64,000 bases of DNA from Mycolicibacterium rhodesiae JS60 (GCA_000230935.2 AGIQ01000009.1:83139-147138), one strand, 5' to 3'. Shown: positions 1-9,879, numbered from the stretch's first letter. Numbers and translations are program-made. Notes: a model not told the origin generated them from the sequence alone.

Positions 1-2
1 CT

Positions 3-335
3 GGCAGAGTCTCCTTTCTCGACACTCGCCCAGCGGATCGTTTGAACTGGCTGATGATTGGGTGCACACGGTCGTTAGAGTTTCACCGCCATTTCTACGA
101 TGACGAGCCTGATCGCATCGACATCTGTCCCGCCGCGAGTGCTCGCAGCCCGGGCGAATTGACACTGGCTAAATGCTGTCTGATCGAGCGTGGTATCAGA
201 TTCGAACCTGGTGCCGCGGTGGTCCCGTGGGGCTCGAACCTCGACGAGGTCCGAGAGGCGCTGAGATATTTGACCGGAGTTCCGCCAGTGAGCCGTCTAC
301 AAACCGGGAGCGACGATGAGCACCAGCGTGCTTGA
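3..335 (+). CDS. 3' part of an unrecognised gene
   Basis: The frame is open from the left edge of the window, so the true start lies outside. The visible part encodes about 110 residues with acidic and arginine-rich stretches, and it runs 20 bases into the following lyase gene. That overlap matches the tight packing of the next three genes and suggests one operon. An internal TTG at 42 could act as a start but has no clear ribosome binding site. No family is recognised. It may belong to the same pathway as the downstream lyases, which is inference from position only. Confidence 0.5.
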   Translation, partial: GRVSFLDTRPADRLNWLMIGCTRSLEFHRHFYDDEPDRIDICPAASARSPGELTLAKCCLIERGIRFEPGAAVVPWGSNLDEVREALRYLTGVPPVSRLQTGSDDEHQRA

Positions 336-1668
336 TTCTGTTGTTTACCGACATCTTTGGGGTACCGACGAAGTGCGCGGGTTGCTCGATGAGACCGCCC
401 GACTTCAGGGATGGTTGGACATCCTCGCGAGGCTGTCTGAGGCACAGGCCGAGGTAGGAATAATTCCGGCCGATTGTGCTCAGATAATCTGTGAGCACGC
501 AGATGTGGCGCTGCTAGACATTGATGAAATCGCCGAGCAGACCAGAGCGACAGGGCATTCGACCTTGGGCCTGATCCGTTGCCTACAGGAGGTGCTTCCG
601 GAGCGTGCGCGCGAGTGGGTGTACTACGGCGCCACGGTCCAGGATCTGACAGACACTTGGTTTGCCACGGTGATGCGTAGCGTCGGAGACATCGTGCAAC
701 GCGATTTGAAAACGTTAGAGTCAGAAGCGGTTCGCCTGGCCGTGGAACACCGTGACACAGTCATGTGCGGTCGGACCCATGGCCAGCCCGGATTGCCGAT
801 CACGTTTGGCTACAAAGCTGCTGTCTGGGTCTCTGAACTTCGTCGTCACCTCGAGCGCTTGCGTGAGGGCAGGACACGGTGGGAGTTCGTCCAGCTCGGC
901 GGCGCCCTTGGAACGATGGAGTTCTGGGGTGACGCTGCAGTGCCTATGCTGCGCGCCTTCGCGCGGCGGATGGAACTGCAGGTCCCTGAAATCCCCTGGC
1001 TCACATCCAGAGACAGGATTTCTGAGTTCGTCACATTGCTAGCGATGATCTCCGCAACGATCGGTAAGATCGGACAAGAGATTTACGAGCTCCAAAGACC
1101 GGAAATCGATGAACTTCAGGAGCCGCATAAGCACGGCACCGTCGGAAGCATCACGATGCCCCACAAGGTCAATCCGGAGATCTCAGAACACCTCGTCACG
1201 CTGTCACGGCTGGTACGGGCCGATGCTTCTGTTGCCTTGGAGGGCATCCTCAGCGAGCATGAGCGTGACGGCCGGTCCTGGAAATGCGAGTGGGTTGTAG
1301 TGCCAGAAGCGTGTCAACTGGCCTGTGTTGCTACGCAATTGGCAATTGGTCTCCTTTCCGGATTGCGAGTCAACACTCAGCGCATGCGTGACAACCTCAT
1401 AGCGCGAGGCGGATACGTGCAGTCTGCGGCAGCACTTCGGACGCTCTCTGATTCCGTGGGGAAGCACACCGCCCAGCAGTTGCTCTACGACGCGACGATG
1501 AAGGGGATTGGCGATCGTTCCTCGCTCGCCGAGGCCCTGTTATCTGACAATCGGATACACCGCTATCTCACCGCTGATCAAATCGCCGACATCATTGAGT
1601 CTGCTGACGTATTGGGCTCCGCAGGCTACTTCATCGACACCGTTATCCAGAATGGCGGAGCATCTTGA
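316..1668 (+). CDS. Fumarase-superfamily lyase, adenylosuccinate-lyase-like
   Basis: The 450-residue protein has the superfamily signature GSITMPHKVNPEISEH near residues 278-293 and the substrate motif GRTHGQPGLP near 151-160. Enzymes of this fold eliminate fumarate, or a related acid, from C-N bonded compounds such as adenylosuccinate. Length is normal for the family. A housekeeping purB role is unlikely. The gene sits between a partial ORF and a PLP enzyme in a tight overlapping operon, and a second superfamily member follows two genes later. Cycloisomerases and aminocarboxylic-acid lyases share this fold, so the substrate is open. Its end overlaps the next gene by 4 bases. Confidence 0.85.
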   Translation: MSTSVLDSVVYRHLWGTDEVRGLLDETARLQGWLDILARLSEAQAEVGIIPADCAQIICEHADVALLDIDEIAEQTRATGHSTLGLIRCLQEVLPERAREWVYYGATVQDLTDTWFATVMRSVGDIVQRDLKTLESEAVRLAVEHRDTVMCGRTHGQPGLPITFGYKAAVWVSELRRHLERLREGRTRWEFVQLGGALGTMEFWGDAAVPMLRAFARRMELQVPEIPWLTSRDRISEFVTLLAMISATIGKIGQEIYELQRPEIDELQEPHKHGTVGSITMPHKVNPEISEHLVTLSRLVRADASVALEGILSEHERDGRSWKCEWVVVPEACQLACVATQLAIGLLSGLRVNTQRMRDNLIARGGYVQSAAALRTLSDSVGKHTAQQLLYDATMKGIGDRSSLAEALLSDNRIHRYLTADQIADIIESADVLGSAGYFIDTVIQNGGAS

Positions 1669-2672
1669 ACGGAACTTACCTAATGGCTGACGTTGTAGAT
1701 GTCGGCACCGCGCCACTCCCGCGGGTTGCCTTCGTCCGCGAGCCCACTCCACTTCATCAGGCTGCGCGCCTGTCTGACGCACTCGGTGTCGAAGTCTGGT
1801 TCAAACGCGATGACCTGAGCGGCATTGGCCTTGGCGGAAATAAACTTCGGGGTCTTGAGTACTTGATCGCTGACGCACTCACCCAGGGCTGCGACAGCCT
1901 GGTGACCGGAGCCGGGCCGCAATCAAATTGGGCGATGTTGGCCGCATTGACTGCACGCCAGGTCGGGATCGAGCCCTATCTAGTTCACTACGGCCCACCT
2001 ACAGTTGCGACCGGCAACCTGCTGCTGATTGATCTGATCAATGTCGATCGGCGCTTCACGGGCAGTCCCGACCGCACCTCGGTGGACGACGAGATGGTCC
2101 GCTTGTGCAATGACCTAGTTGCGTCCGGGCGCAAGCCATACGCCATCCCACGGGGTGGCGCCAGTAGCCGCGGTGCTGCCGGATATGTACGTGCTGGTAT
2201 CGAATTGGACCGCCAGTGGCGTGAATTCGGGGTGGCACCGTCACAGATTTGGTTGCCGGCGGGATCGTGCACAACCCATGCGGGCCTCGTCACCGCCGCG
2301 CGCTGGCTAGGATGGTCAACGGAGATTGTCGGGGTTACTGTCAGTCGACCGAGCGGCGAGTGCACTGAACGTGTCGAAGAAATCTCGGCGTCTTGCGCCT
2401 CCCTTCTGGACATCACAACGCAGGCTGATCGCCCTGTCCAAGTGATTGACGGTTACATCGGGCCCGGCTACGGGATCGCCTCCCCGGCGGGTGACGCAGC
2501 GGCCACCCTCGTGGCTGCACTCGAAGGGATCTTTCTGGATCCGCTCTTCGGCGCGAAGGCAATGGCGGCGCTCATCGATGCAGCACATGAGGGCCGTGTG
2601 AGCGGACCAGTTGTGTTCCTCGTAACTGGAGGTGCACCGACACTGTTCGCCGCCGGAAAGGTATTCGTATGA
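1665..2672 (+). CDS. PLP-dependent D-cysteine desulfhydrase / ACC deaminase family enzyme
   Basis: This 335-residue fold-type II PLP enzyme shows the family signature around GGNKLR (residues 57-62, Lys60 the expected PLP lysine), the upstream FKRDD motif and the GPQSN phosphate or substrate loop near residue 85. Known members act as D-cysteine desulfhydrase, ACC deaminase or L-cysteate sulfo-lyase (CuyA). A sulfonate importer and a sulfoacetaldehyde-dehydrogenase-like gene are nearby, so a cysteate-type substrate is possible, but this is inference. The TTG at 1665 overlaps the previous stop; ATG at 1683 (MADVVD) is an equally plausible start. The 3' end overlaps the next gene as ATGA. Confidence 0.82.
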   Translation: MNGTYLMADVVDVGTAPLPRVAFVREPTPLHQAARLSDALGVEVWFKRDDLSGIGLGGNKLRGLEYLIADALTQGCDSLVTGAGPQSNWAMLAALTARQVGIEPYLVHYGPPTVATGNLLLIDLINVDRRFTGSPDRTSVDDEMVRLCNDLVASGRKPYAIPRGGASSRGAAGYVRAGIELDRQWREFGVAPSQIWLPAGSCTTHAGLVTAARWLGWSTEIVGVTVSRPSGECTERVEEISASCASLLDITTQADRPVQVIDGYIGPGYGIASPAGDAAATLVAALEGIFLDPLFGAKAMAALIDAAHEGRVSGPVVFLVTGGAPTLFAAGKVFV

Positions 2673-4216
2673 CCGCTCGTGTGCCCAATGGATATCTGGG
2701 TGCAGAGGCAGCCATCAAGAGCGGGCCCGCCGCGGAACTGGTAGCGGCCGGATATCAGCTCGAATTGTCGGATGCTCCGATATTGCACCGTGGTCTGGGA
2801 CTCGCCGATCTCGCGCACGTACTGACGTTACGCGAGAACGGCATAGTCCCAACCGACGTCGCAGTGCGGCTGCTTCGTGAGGTCCTTGATGTATTGGGAG
2901 TCAAACCGGAGGACTTCCCTTACGACTCGGTGTACGGGGACGCCTATAACAGCCGTGAGCGTGAGTTCGAACGTCGCCTTGGCGATGATGCCGGCTGGCT
3001 TCACACCGGGCGAACGCGCCGCGAGGCCGGCCGGATCGCCTTTCGACTAGCCCTCCGCAACATGATTCTCGATCTTCATAAATCCGTGGACGACTTTGTT
3101 GGAGCGGTGACGAAACAAGCGAGTCAACATGCCGAGACAATCTGGCCTGAAAGCACTTACCTGCAGCCCGCCCAGCCGTCGACCTTTGGCCACTATCTGT
3201 CGAGTTTTGGCGAACAGGCGATGCGTCAGCTTCAGCGACTACAGATTGACTACGGCTGGGCCGACCGCTCCCCCGCTGGCGTCGGCGGGGTCGGCGGGGG
3301 CTGGATCCCCTTGGATCGTCACAAACTATCTCGTCGACTGGGTTTCGAGGCCCCGGGTGCACACACCCGCGATATCATGTGGGCCACAGACGGTCTTGCA
3401 GACGTCGCGTTGACCGCAGTCCAGTCCGCGACCACGATCGATCGCCTTGCGGAAGACTTCGAGATCTTCACGAGCCCCAACTTCGGGTACGTCAGCCTGG
3501 ATCCGTCGCTTTGTCGCGCCTCGGTTCTCCTTCCCCAGAAGCGAAACCCATACGCAATCGCGGTGATTCGGTCGGGAGCGGGAACCTTGGTCGGAAAAGC
3601 GACCGGACTTCTGGTGACACAACGAACACCCTCCGCGCGGACCGATAATTGGTTGCACGCCTACGGCGAGGTAACCTCCGCCATGAGATTGGCGATCCAG
3701 GTTGTGCAACTTGGAGCTCGCGTAGTAGACACGCTGACAGTCGATGTAGGCCGCATGGCCGCCGACGCGCGAAGAAACTTCACCGGGGCAACAGATATGG
3801 CAGAGATATTGGTTGCGGACCACAACGTGGACTACCGTCGCGCTTATCGCGTTGTGGGCCGTGCAGTCACCGCAGCCGCAGAACGCGGTGACGACCAGGT
3901 CTCCGCGAAGGATCTAGTGGATGCAACGTCCGCAGTGTTGGGGTATCCGATCGAGCCCGATGACACGTTGCTGAAGCTAGCAAGGGATCCCACTAGTGCT
4001 GTTTATCGCCGGGTCGTCACCGGCGGTAGCTCGCCGGGGCGAGTGCACGAATTTGTCGCGGGACTGGAACGACGGCTGGCCCCAGCGACTCGTTGGCGCA
4101 CCGATCAACGCCAAAGAATCGACAAGGCCGAGCAACTGCTGATCTGGGAGGCCGAATCGCTCGTGCAGGGCGACAACAGCGGCCTGCCGCGATCTCAGCA
4201 GGAGGATGTCGAATAG
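2669..4216 (+). CDS. Argininosuccinate-lyase-like C-N lyase
   Basis: The 515-residue protein is a second fumarase-superfamily member. The mobile-loop signature appears as SVLLPQKRNPYAIAVI near residues 284-299, and the TYLQPAQPSTFGHYL motif (near residue 163) replaces the usual histidine-containing T-H-x-Q-P-A-Q with leucine in place of His. Housekeeping ArgH is nearer 470 residues and keeps that His, so this is probably not ArgH. EDDS lyase belongs to the ArgH-like branch and splits N-dicarboxyethyl amines into fumarate plus amine, a useful model here. It overlaps the PLP gene by 4 bases and closes the operon. Confidence 0.8.
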   Translation: MTARVPNGYLGAEAAIKSGPAAELVAAGYQLELSDAPILHRGLGLADLAHVLTLRENGIVPTDVAVRLLREVLDVLGVKPEDFPYDSVYGDAYNSREREFERRLGDDAGWLHTGRTRREAGRIAFRLALRNMILDLHKSVDDFVGAVTKQASQHAETIWPESTYLQPAQPSTFGHYLSSFGEQAMRQLQRLQIDYGWADRSPAGVGGVGGGWIPLDRHKLSRRLGFEAPGAHTRDIMWATDGLADVALTAVQSATTIDRLAEDFEIFTSPNFGYVSLDPSLCRASVLLPQKRNPYAIAVIRSGAGTLVGKATGLLVTQRTPSARTDNWLHAYGEVTSAMRLAIQVVQLGARVVDTLTVDVGRMAADARRNFTGATDMAEILVADHNVDYRRAYRVVGRAVTAAAERGDDQVSAKDLVDATSAVLGYPIEPDDTLLKLARDPTSAVYRRVVTGGSSPGRVHEFVAGLERRLAPATRWRTDQRQRIDKAEQLLIWEAESLVQGDNSGLPRSQQEDVE

Positions 4217-4374
4217 TAGGTAACCTCGACGCCACAAAGGTCTATGCGGTGCCTGACAGGCACGCACGATCATTGTCCGGACCCCGTATCGGGCACCTAC
4301 CTCAAAACAGGAACTCCTTGGCGCTTCAGCGCATCTAACGCTGCAGGCGGTCGTGTGTTTGGCGCGTCGCGCCT

Positions 4375-6771
4375 CTAGCTCTCCCCTGCCATTTCGCTAG
4401 CAAGTGCGATCGTGGCAGCTACACGGGGTGTTTGACGAAGCTGAATCGCTTCACGGTCGCTCACGACTGCCGGTGGCGCAAAGGCGTAGGTCGGCGCCGA
4501 GAAGCCATCGACGAGTTCAATGTCGACGAGCGTGGTTCCGGATGAGGAAGCTTGCGCTAGAAGAGATGTACCGAAATCTGCGGTGAGCACGTTCGGGTTG
4601 CCGTGCCGGTCGAGCGAACCCGCGATGCCAGGTGTTTCTGGGTCGAACCAGGCCCCGGTAGCCATTACGACTACTCCCGGCCGCACATCGTCGGTGATCA
4701 TTGCTCCCGCGAGGCAGGAGCCGCGGGCGTTCCAAAGCCGCACGGTCGCTCCGGCATAGATGCCGCGCTGCTCGGCGTCGATTGGATTGATATGTACCGG
4801 CTCTCGGCCGGCTACCTTGCCGGCGCGGCTGTAAGACCCATTGTCGTATTGGCTGTGCAGGCGCCGACTAGGCTGGTTGGAGATCAGATGAAAGAGCTGA
4901 CGCTCGTCTGAACTACCGCCAAGCCACTCGCACGGCTCCATCCATGTGGGATGGGCCGGGCAATCGTCGTAACCGAACGAGGCCAGCATCCCAGAGGTGA
5001 TTTCGATTTTCCCGGAGGGTGTTTGGAGCGGATTTGCCTCGGGATCTTCGCGGAGGAGCGTGAAGCTGCCGCCGGGCGGATCGGGTGGCTCGGGAAGTGT
5101 GACTTGTCCGTGCCGCCAGAATTCCTCGAACGACGGCAAGCTTACTATGGGCGCCAAGCTTGCAGAGGTTCGCTCGTAGAGTTCTCGCACCCACGCGCCG
5201 GCAGTCCGGCCTTCGGTGAACTGGTTCCCAAACCCCAATAGTTGCGCCAAGTCGGCAAAAATCTCGTAGTCGGTGAGCACCCCGAGCGGGGGGTCTACCG
5301 CGGGATACATTGCGCTCAACGTGGTGTCGGAAGTGCCCGACGCGAAGTCTTGACGCTCTAGCGATGTCGCAACTGGAAATACGATGTCGGCGAACTTGGC
5401 GTTGGCGTTCCACCATGGCTCATGGACGACGATTGTGTCGGGGCGTTGCCATGCGCGTACGAGGCGGTGGAGATCCTGATGATGGTGGAAGGGATTGCCC
5501 CCGGCCCAGTAGATCATCCGGATATCGGGGTACTGGAGTGATTGTCCGTTGTACTCAAACGAAGTTCCCGGGTAGAGCAGCATGTCGGCGATTCGCGCTA
5601 CCGGGATGAATCGCTGGACGGAGTTGGTGCCTTGGGGCAGAGCGGCTTTAGGGTGATTACCGCGGCGAACTCCGATCTGCAAAGTGCCCAGGCCTGCAGC
5701 GAATCCGCCCCCTCGACGGCCAAGTGATCCGGAGATAGCGGAAAGCACAACTCCCATCCAGTGCGCCTGTTCGCCGTGGTGCATTCGCTGGAGCGACCAA
5801 CTAACGTTAATGACGGTACGCGCAGTAGCGATCGCTGTAGCTAGAGTTCTGATGGTGGCGGCGTCAATTTCAGTTAGCTCCGAAGCCCACTTGGAATCCT
5901 TGGGTACGCCGTCGCTGCGGCCAAGGAGGTAGTCGGCGAAGGTATCAAAACCGACACAACAGCGCGCAAGGAAGTCTGTGTCGTGGCGTCCGGCCACCAC
6001 AACTTCGTGAGCTAGAGCGAGCATTAATGCAACATCGGAGCCTGGGCGGATGGGCAGCCACTCAGCGTCCAGCGAATCGTCGGTATCCGAGCGGACGGGT
6101 GAGACATTGACGAATCGGACACCGGCGCGACGGCAACGGTCTTGGAGTTCTGGAACGGTGTGGTCAGCGATTCCGCCCTGGCAGATTTGCGCGTTTTTGC
6201 GGGCCATACCACCGAAGGACACCACGAGTTCACCTCGATCGGCGATCTCGTCATAGGTCGGGCACCGAGTCGACATGCTCAACGGTGATCCACCGATGAT
6301 GTGGGGCATGATCACCTCGAGAGCTCCGGCGCTGTAGGTGTTGACTGAATCCACGTAGCCACCGGCCATGCCCATAAATCGGCGGATCTGACTCTTCGCG
6401 TGATGAAAACGCCCGGCGCTTGCCCATCCGTAGGATCCTGCGTATATCGCGGAATTCCCGAACTTTTGTCGTACACGGTCGATCTCGGCGGCTACGAGAG
6501 CAGTTGCCATATCGTGCGGGACGGGCACAAATCGATCGCGGCCGCGCCGCCCACCCGCCGGGCATGGCCCGTCGATTAGCCAACCTTCGCGGATCATAGG
6601 CTGGGTGATGCGAGCGTGGTCGCGCTGCGCGGAGGCCATTCCTGAACCAATCGGGGAAGGAGCGCGGTCCCCCGGGCTCGGTTCGAGCGAGATCACCCTT
6701 CCGCTCTCGCTGAGTACGGAGTAACTGCCCCAGTGCGTTACTGTATTGGTGCGGGTACTTTCGGCTGCCAC
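4375..6771 (-). CDS. Molybdopterin oxidoreductase, BisC/TorA-like
   Basis: The 798-residue protein belongs to the DMSO reductase family. It begins with a THWGSYSV motif typical of biotin sulfoxide/TMAO reductases and has the SYGWASAG segment at residues 113-120, where a serine would ligand molybdenum. No cysteines of an N-terminal 4Fe-4S site and no twin-arginine signal are visible, so it is probably a cytoplasmic single-subunit reductase of S- or N-oxides. It is the last gene downstream of the sulfonate-type ABC operon, 136 bases after the binding-protein gene, and is convergent with the lyase operon. Exact substrate unknown. Confidence 0.82.
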   Translation of the reverse strand: MAAESTRTNTVTHWGSYSVLSESGRVISLEPSPGDRAPSPIGSGMASAQRDHARITQPMIREGWLIDGPCPAGGRRGRDRFVPVPHDMATALVAAEIDRVRQKFGNSAIYAGSYGWASAGRFHHAKSQIRRFMGMAGGYVDSVNTYSAGALEVIMPHIIGGSPLSMSTRCPTYDEIADRGELVVSFGGMARKNAQICQGGIADHTVPELQDRCRRAGVRFVNVSPVRSDTDDSLDAEWLPIRPGSDVALMLALAHEVVVAGRHDTDFLARCCVGFDTFADYLLGRSDGVPKDSKWASELTEIDAATIRTLATAIATARTVINVSWSLQRMHHGEQAHWMGVVLSAISGSLGRRGGGFAAGLGTLQIGVRRGNHPKAALPQGTNSVQRFIPVARIADMLLYPGTSFEYNGQSLQYPDIRMIYWAGGNPFHHHQDLHRLVRAWQRPDTIVVHEPWWNANAKFADIVFPVATSLERQDFASGTSDTTLSAMYPAVDPPLGVLTDYEIFADLAQLLGFGNQFTEGRTAGAWVRELYERTSASLAPIVSLPSFEEFWRHGQVTLPEPPDPPGGSFTLLREDPEANPLQTPSGKIEITSGMLASFGYDDCPAHPTWMEPCEWLGGSSDERQLFHLISNQPSRRLHSQYDNGSYSRAGKVAGREPVHINPIDAEQRGIYAGATVRLWNARGSCLAGAMITDDVRPGVVVMATGAWFDPETPGIAGSLDRHGNPNVLTADFGTSLLAQASSSGTTLVDIELVDGFSAPTYAFAPPAVVSDREAIQLRQTPRVAATIALASEMAGES

Positions 6772-6907
6772 TAGGACCGCCCGACCTGCTGCTCATGGGC
6801 CTGAAGTTCCGTCTCGACGGATCTGCGATTATCGAATTCCGTTGCATGCAAGCGCTGTTGAACATTAGCTGCCAAATGGATATGCGAAATTCTCGCGTCA
6901 GGTCGGG

Positions 6908-7882
6908 TCATTGGAGAAAGTCCTGGTCGACGGCGTCGGCGAAGGAGACCTTATCCGGGATTGCTCCGACGCTAGCGAACACATCCGCTATCTGTTGCTC
7001 TGATTTGATCACCTCGTCGGTGATCGCGATCGGTCTTCTGAGCGATCGGCTCATTGTCACCCGCGCCGCCTGCGGACTGATCTGTGCGAGTTTGGCGTAG
7101 GTTGTTGACCATTGGTCGATGTTCTTCTGCGACCAATCCGTCGCCGCGGCAAAGCGACGCAGGAAGTCTTTGATGGCGACGACCTTTCGGCTGTCGCTGA
7201 CTGATTCGGTCGACGCGACCCAAAAGTTGAACGCGTTCGACGCGTCCTCTGCGGTTGCTATCGCCGTGGCGCCCACACTCTGTTCGGCGATCGCCGTGTA
7301 GGGGTCCCATGTCACCCACGCCTGCACATCGCCGCGTGTAAGCGCGGCGTAGCCGTCGCCGGGTTGCAGATATACGGGAGTGATGTCGTTAATCGTGAGC
7401 CCCGTTCGCCTCAGGTTCAGCAGGAGGTTCGCGTGGGCTGAGGTACCTTTTGCGACAGCGACTCGCTTGCCCTTCAGGTCGGCGACGGACGCAACAGGGG
7501 AATCTTTCGCCACAAGGATGGCATCGCCGATAGCGGTCGCTGACAATGCCCCTACGATTTTGAAGTTTGCGTTGGCGGCCAGACCGAAAATGGGTGGCGT
7601 GTTGCCGACCTGACCGATGTCGATCCCGCCGGCACTAACGGCTTCGATGAGCGATGGGCCGGAGGTGAAATTGGCGAATTCAATTTTGTATGGGGTGTTC
7701 TCGAGCTGACCGGCGGCTTGCATCAGCTGCTGTACCGCAACCCCTTTCTGGTCGCCAACCTTCAACGTGAGCGACCCGAGACTGGTCGGCGCGCTTCCCT
7801 CGTGTGAACCGCTAAAGCATCCGCTCAACGCGAGCGAGGCACAGGCGACCAGGGCGATTAGCGCATAGCGGGTGCGTTTCAA
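6908..7882 (-). CDS. Substrate-binding lipoprotein of a sulfonate/taurine-type ABC importer
   Basis: The 324-residue protein opens with a lipoprotein signal peptide and lipobox LALSGC (Cys22). The mature part has the SsuA/TauA/NrtA periplasmic-binding pattern, including the VGNTPPIFG region and the KGTSAHANLL stretch. It would capture a sulfonate-like ligand outside the membrane and deliver it to the permease. It lies third in the operon, behind the permease and ATPase genes. SsuA-like proteins also bind nitrate-like, aromatic sulfonate or thiamine-precursor ligands, so the ligand is not fixed by sequence. Confidence 0.85.
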   Translation of the reverse strand: MKRTRYALIALVACASLALSGCFSGSHEGSAPTSLGSLTLKVGDQKGVAVQQLMQAAGQLENTPYKIEFANFTSGPSLIEAVSAGGIDIGQVGNTPPIFGLAANANFKIVGALSATAIGDAILVAKDSPVASVADLKGKRVAVAKGTSAHANLLLNLRRTGLTINDITPVYLQPGDGYAALTRGDVQAWVTWDPYTAIAEQSVGATAIATAEDASNAFNFWVASTESVSDSRKVVAIKDFLRRFAAATDWSQKNIDQWSTTYAKLAQISPQAARVTMSRSLRRPIAITDEVIKSEQQIADVFASVGAIPDKVSFADAVDQDFLQ

Positions 7883-7901
7883 CGCTGCTCCTACCTTGGT
7901 G

Positions 7902-8639
7902 TTATTGCTTGACGCCTAGCAGTTCGAGCAGGTGCTCGACGTACCTGGCGCCTTCCAGGGTCGCCTGGCGCCGTGGCCGCTCGAGTGCCACCGTGACCTC
8001 GTGCGCGACCACACCTTTGTCGAGCACAAGAATGCGGTCAGCAAGCATGACCGCTTCTGTGACGTCGTGTGTAACGAGTAGTACCGCGAAACCACGTTCG
8101 TCGAAGAGCCGAAGTAGCAAGTTCTGCATGGCGATCCGAGTCAGTGCATCGAGTGCGCCAAAGGGTTCGTCGAGTAGTAGCAAATCCGGCGAGGCGATGA
8201 CAGCACGGGCGAGTGCTGCGCGCTGCGCCTCGCCCCCAGACAGAGAACGTGGCCAGGCGTCGGCCAGATGATCCGCCAGGCCCACTTCATTGAGAGCCGT
8301 ACGCGCCGTTTGGACGCCATTTCGACGCTCTCGTGGTGTGGACAGACCCAGGGCCACGTTGCGTGCGACTGAAAGCCACGGCACGAGCCGGGAATCTTGA
8401 AACGCGGTGGCCACCGCGCCGTTGACGGCGACGGTGCCGCGGTGTGTATCGGACAGACCGGCCAGCACCCGTAGGAGAGTCGATTTCCCCGAGCCGCTGC
8501 GCCCGACCAACGCCACGATCTCACCGGATCGGATGTCGAGATCAACGCCGTCTAGGACGATTCGATCGCCGAACTGCTTTCTAAGCCCACCGGTCCGCGC
8601 CACTGCACGGACTGACGCCACGGTCATGGGCTGGCCCAC
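7902..8639 (-). CDS. ABC importer ATPase (SsuB/TauB family)
   Basis: The 245-residue nucleotide-binding subunit is complete. It has Walker A GRSGSGKST, Q-loop region AFQDSRLVPW, signature LSGGEAQRAALARA, Walker B LLLLDEPFGALD and the switch histidine in LLVTHDVTEA. The DSRLLPW-like Q-loop sequence is typical of the nitrate/sulfonate/taurine subfamily. It overlaps the permease gene by 16 bases and is followed after 19 bases by the binding-protein gene, so the three are one transcription unit energising import. Confidence 0.9.
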   Translation of the reverse strand: MGQPMTVASVRAVARTGGLRKQFGDRIVLDGVDLDIRSGEIVALVGRSGSGKSTLLRVLAGLSDTHRGTVAVNGAVATAFQDSRLVPWLSVARNVALGLSTPRERRNGVQTARTALNEVGLADHLADAWPRSLSGGEAQRAALARAVIASPDLLLLDEPFGALDALTRIAMQNLLLRLFDERGFAVLLVTHDVTEAVMLADRILVLDKGVVAHEVTVALERPRRQATLEGARYVEHLLELLGVKQ

Positions 8640-9451
8640 CGTAGGGTGTGCCGTTCGAGCGCACGCACGATCGAATCGGTGAGCAGGCCAAATATGCCGT
8701 ACACCAGCAGGCCGAATACCACGATATCGGTGCGCAGAAACTCGCGTGCGTTGTTCACGATGAACCCGAGCCCGGCGGAGGCGTTGACCTGCTCAGCCAC
8801 TATGAGCGACAACCACGCGAAACCGAGTGCCTGCCGCAGACCAACCAAGGCCTGGGGCAGAGCACCCGGGAACACGATGTGGCGCAGCCGCTCCCAACGC
8901 GTGAGGTTTAGAGCATCCGTCAGCTCAAGCAATTTGCTGTCAATCTGCTTGATGCCGGCGTAGATGTTCAGGTAGAGCGGGAATGCGGCGCCCAGCGCGA
9001 TGAGGAATATTTTAGGCTGCTCGTCGACTCCAAACCAGACGATGAATAGAGGGATCAAACCGAACAGTGGCAACGTGCGCAACATCTGCATCGGCGGGTC
9101 AATGGCGTACTCACAGAACGTACTGGTGGCGGCAACGATGCCGAGAATGACGGCAATTGCTGCACCGAGGGAAAATCCGACAAGGACCCGTTGACCAGAA
9201 ACCAACAATGCATCGATGAGGTCGCCGTGCCGGTACTCTTCGATACCCGCGCGAGCTATCGTCAAGGGCGAGGGCAACACTCGCTCGGGCAGAAGTCCAC
9301 TGAAACTCGCGATCAGCCAAGCGGTAAGTAAGGCGAGGGGTGCCAGCGCGCGGAGCAGTCCATAGCTTCGTCGCATCCTAATCGTCCGGTCCCTCGCTGA
9401 GACGGCTGCCGACGATCGATCGATCACGCTTCCTCCCATAGCAACTGTCAC
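8624..9451 (-). CDS. ABC importer permease (SsuC/TauC family)
   Basis: The 275-residue protein has about six hydrophobic segments and the BPD_transp_1 loop with the EAA-like region near ALPQALVGLRQALGFAW, which docks the ATPase. The C-terminal pattern VFGLLVYGIFGLLTDSIVRALER is shortened here as FGLLTDSIVRALER and is typical of SsuC/TauC. It is the first gene of the importer operon. Several starts are possible; the N-terminal 25 residues are polar and charged. Confidence 0.87.
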   Translation of the reverse strand: MTVAMGGSVIDRSSAAVSARDRTIRMRRSYGLLRALAPLALLTAWLIASFSGLLPERVLPSPLTIARAGIEEYRHGDLIDALLVSGQRVLVGFSLGAAIAVILGIVAATSTFCEYAIDPPMQMLRTLPLFGLIPLFIVWFGVDEQPKIFLIALGAAFPLYLNIYAGIKQIDSKLLELTDALNLTRWERLRHIVFPGALPQALVGLRQALGFAWLSLIVAEQVNASAGLGFIVNNAREFLRTDIVVFGLLVYGIFGLLTDSIVRALERHTLRWASP

Positions 9452-9795
9452 GTCAGTCCTGTCGACAACGCCGTTTTGCCACAGTCTTCGACAGCGTCAC
9501 CGTTTGATGAACGCGCAATCAGATGCCACGACGAGTCGGCTTGTGCCTCTCGGTTATGGCGATAAGGCTCGCCCTGTCGATGGTCACCAACCCGGTTGAG
9601 GTGCTCCACTTTCCGCTCTGTACGGGTAGATGATCGTGAGAAGGTGTTTGTCACTAGTAGGTCGCTACGCCGGATGTCATGTGTCGTCGTTGATGTCAGA
9701 AACTTTAAGCGTCAACGTGTAGGTACACCATGTCTTGCCAAGCTCAGCGCGGATCGATTGTTGGTACTTTGTGGACAAACCCAACGGTAAGGAGG

Positions 9796-9838
9796 GCGTG
9801 TACCCCGACGTTTCGTCGGGGTACGTCGGGGTACACGC
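9796..9838. repeat. Hairpin with two alternative 3' arms
   Basis: In the 428-base gap between the lipase stop and the importer start lies one arm (9796-9810) followed by two tandem copies of its complement (9814-9824 and 9824-9838). Each copy contains GTCGGGGTAC. The first pairs through a 3-base loop, the second through a longer loop, so the two pairings exclude each other. It may end transcription of the lipase gene or regulate it. No other gene is seen in 9452-9879. Confidence 0.6.
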
Positions 9839-9879
9839 GCTCGTGTCGGGACTGAGGAGAGTCGGAAGATGCCGACCGA

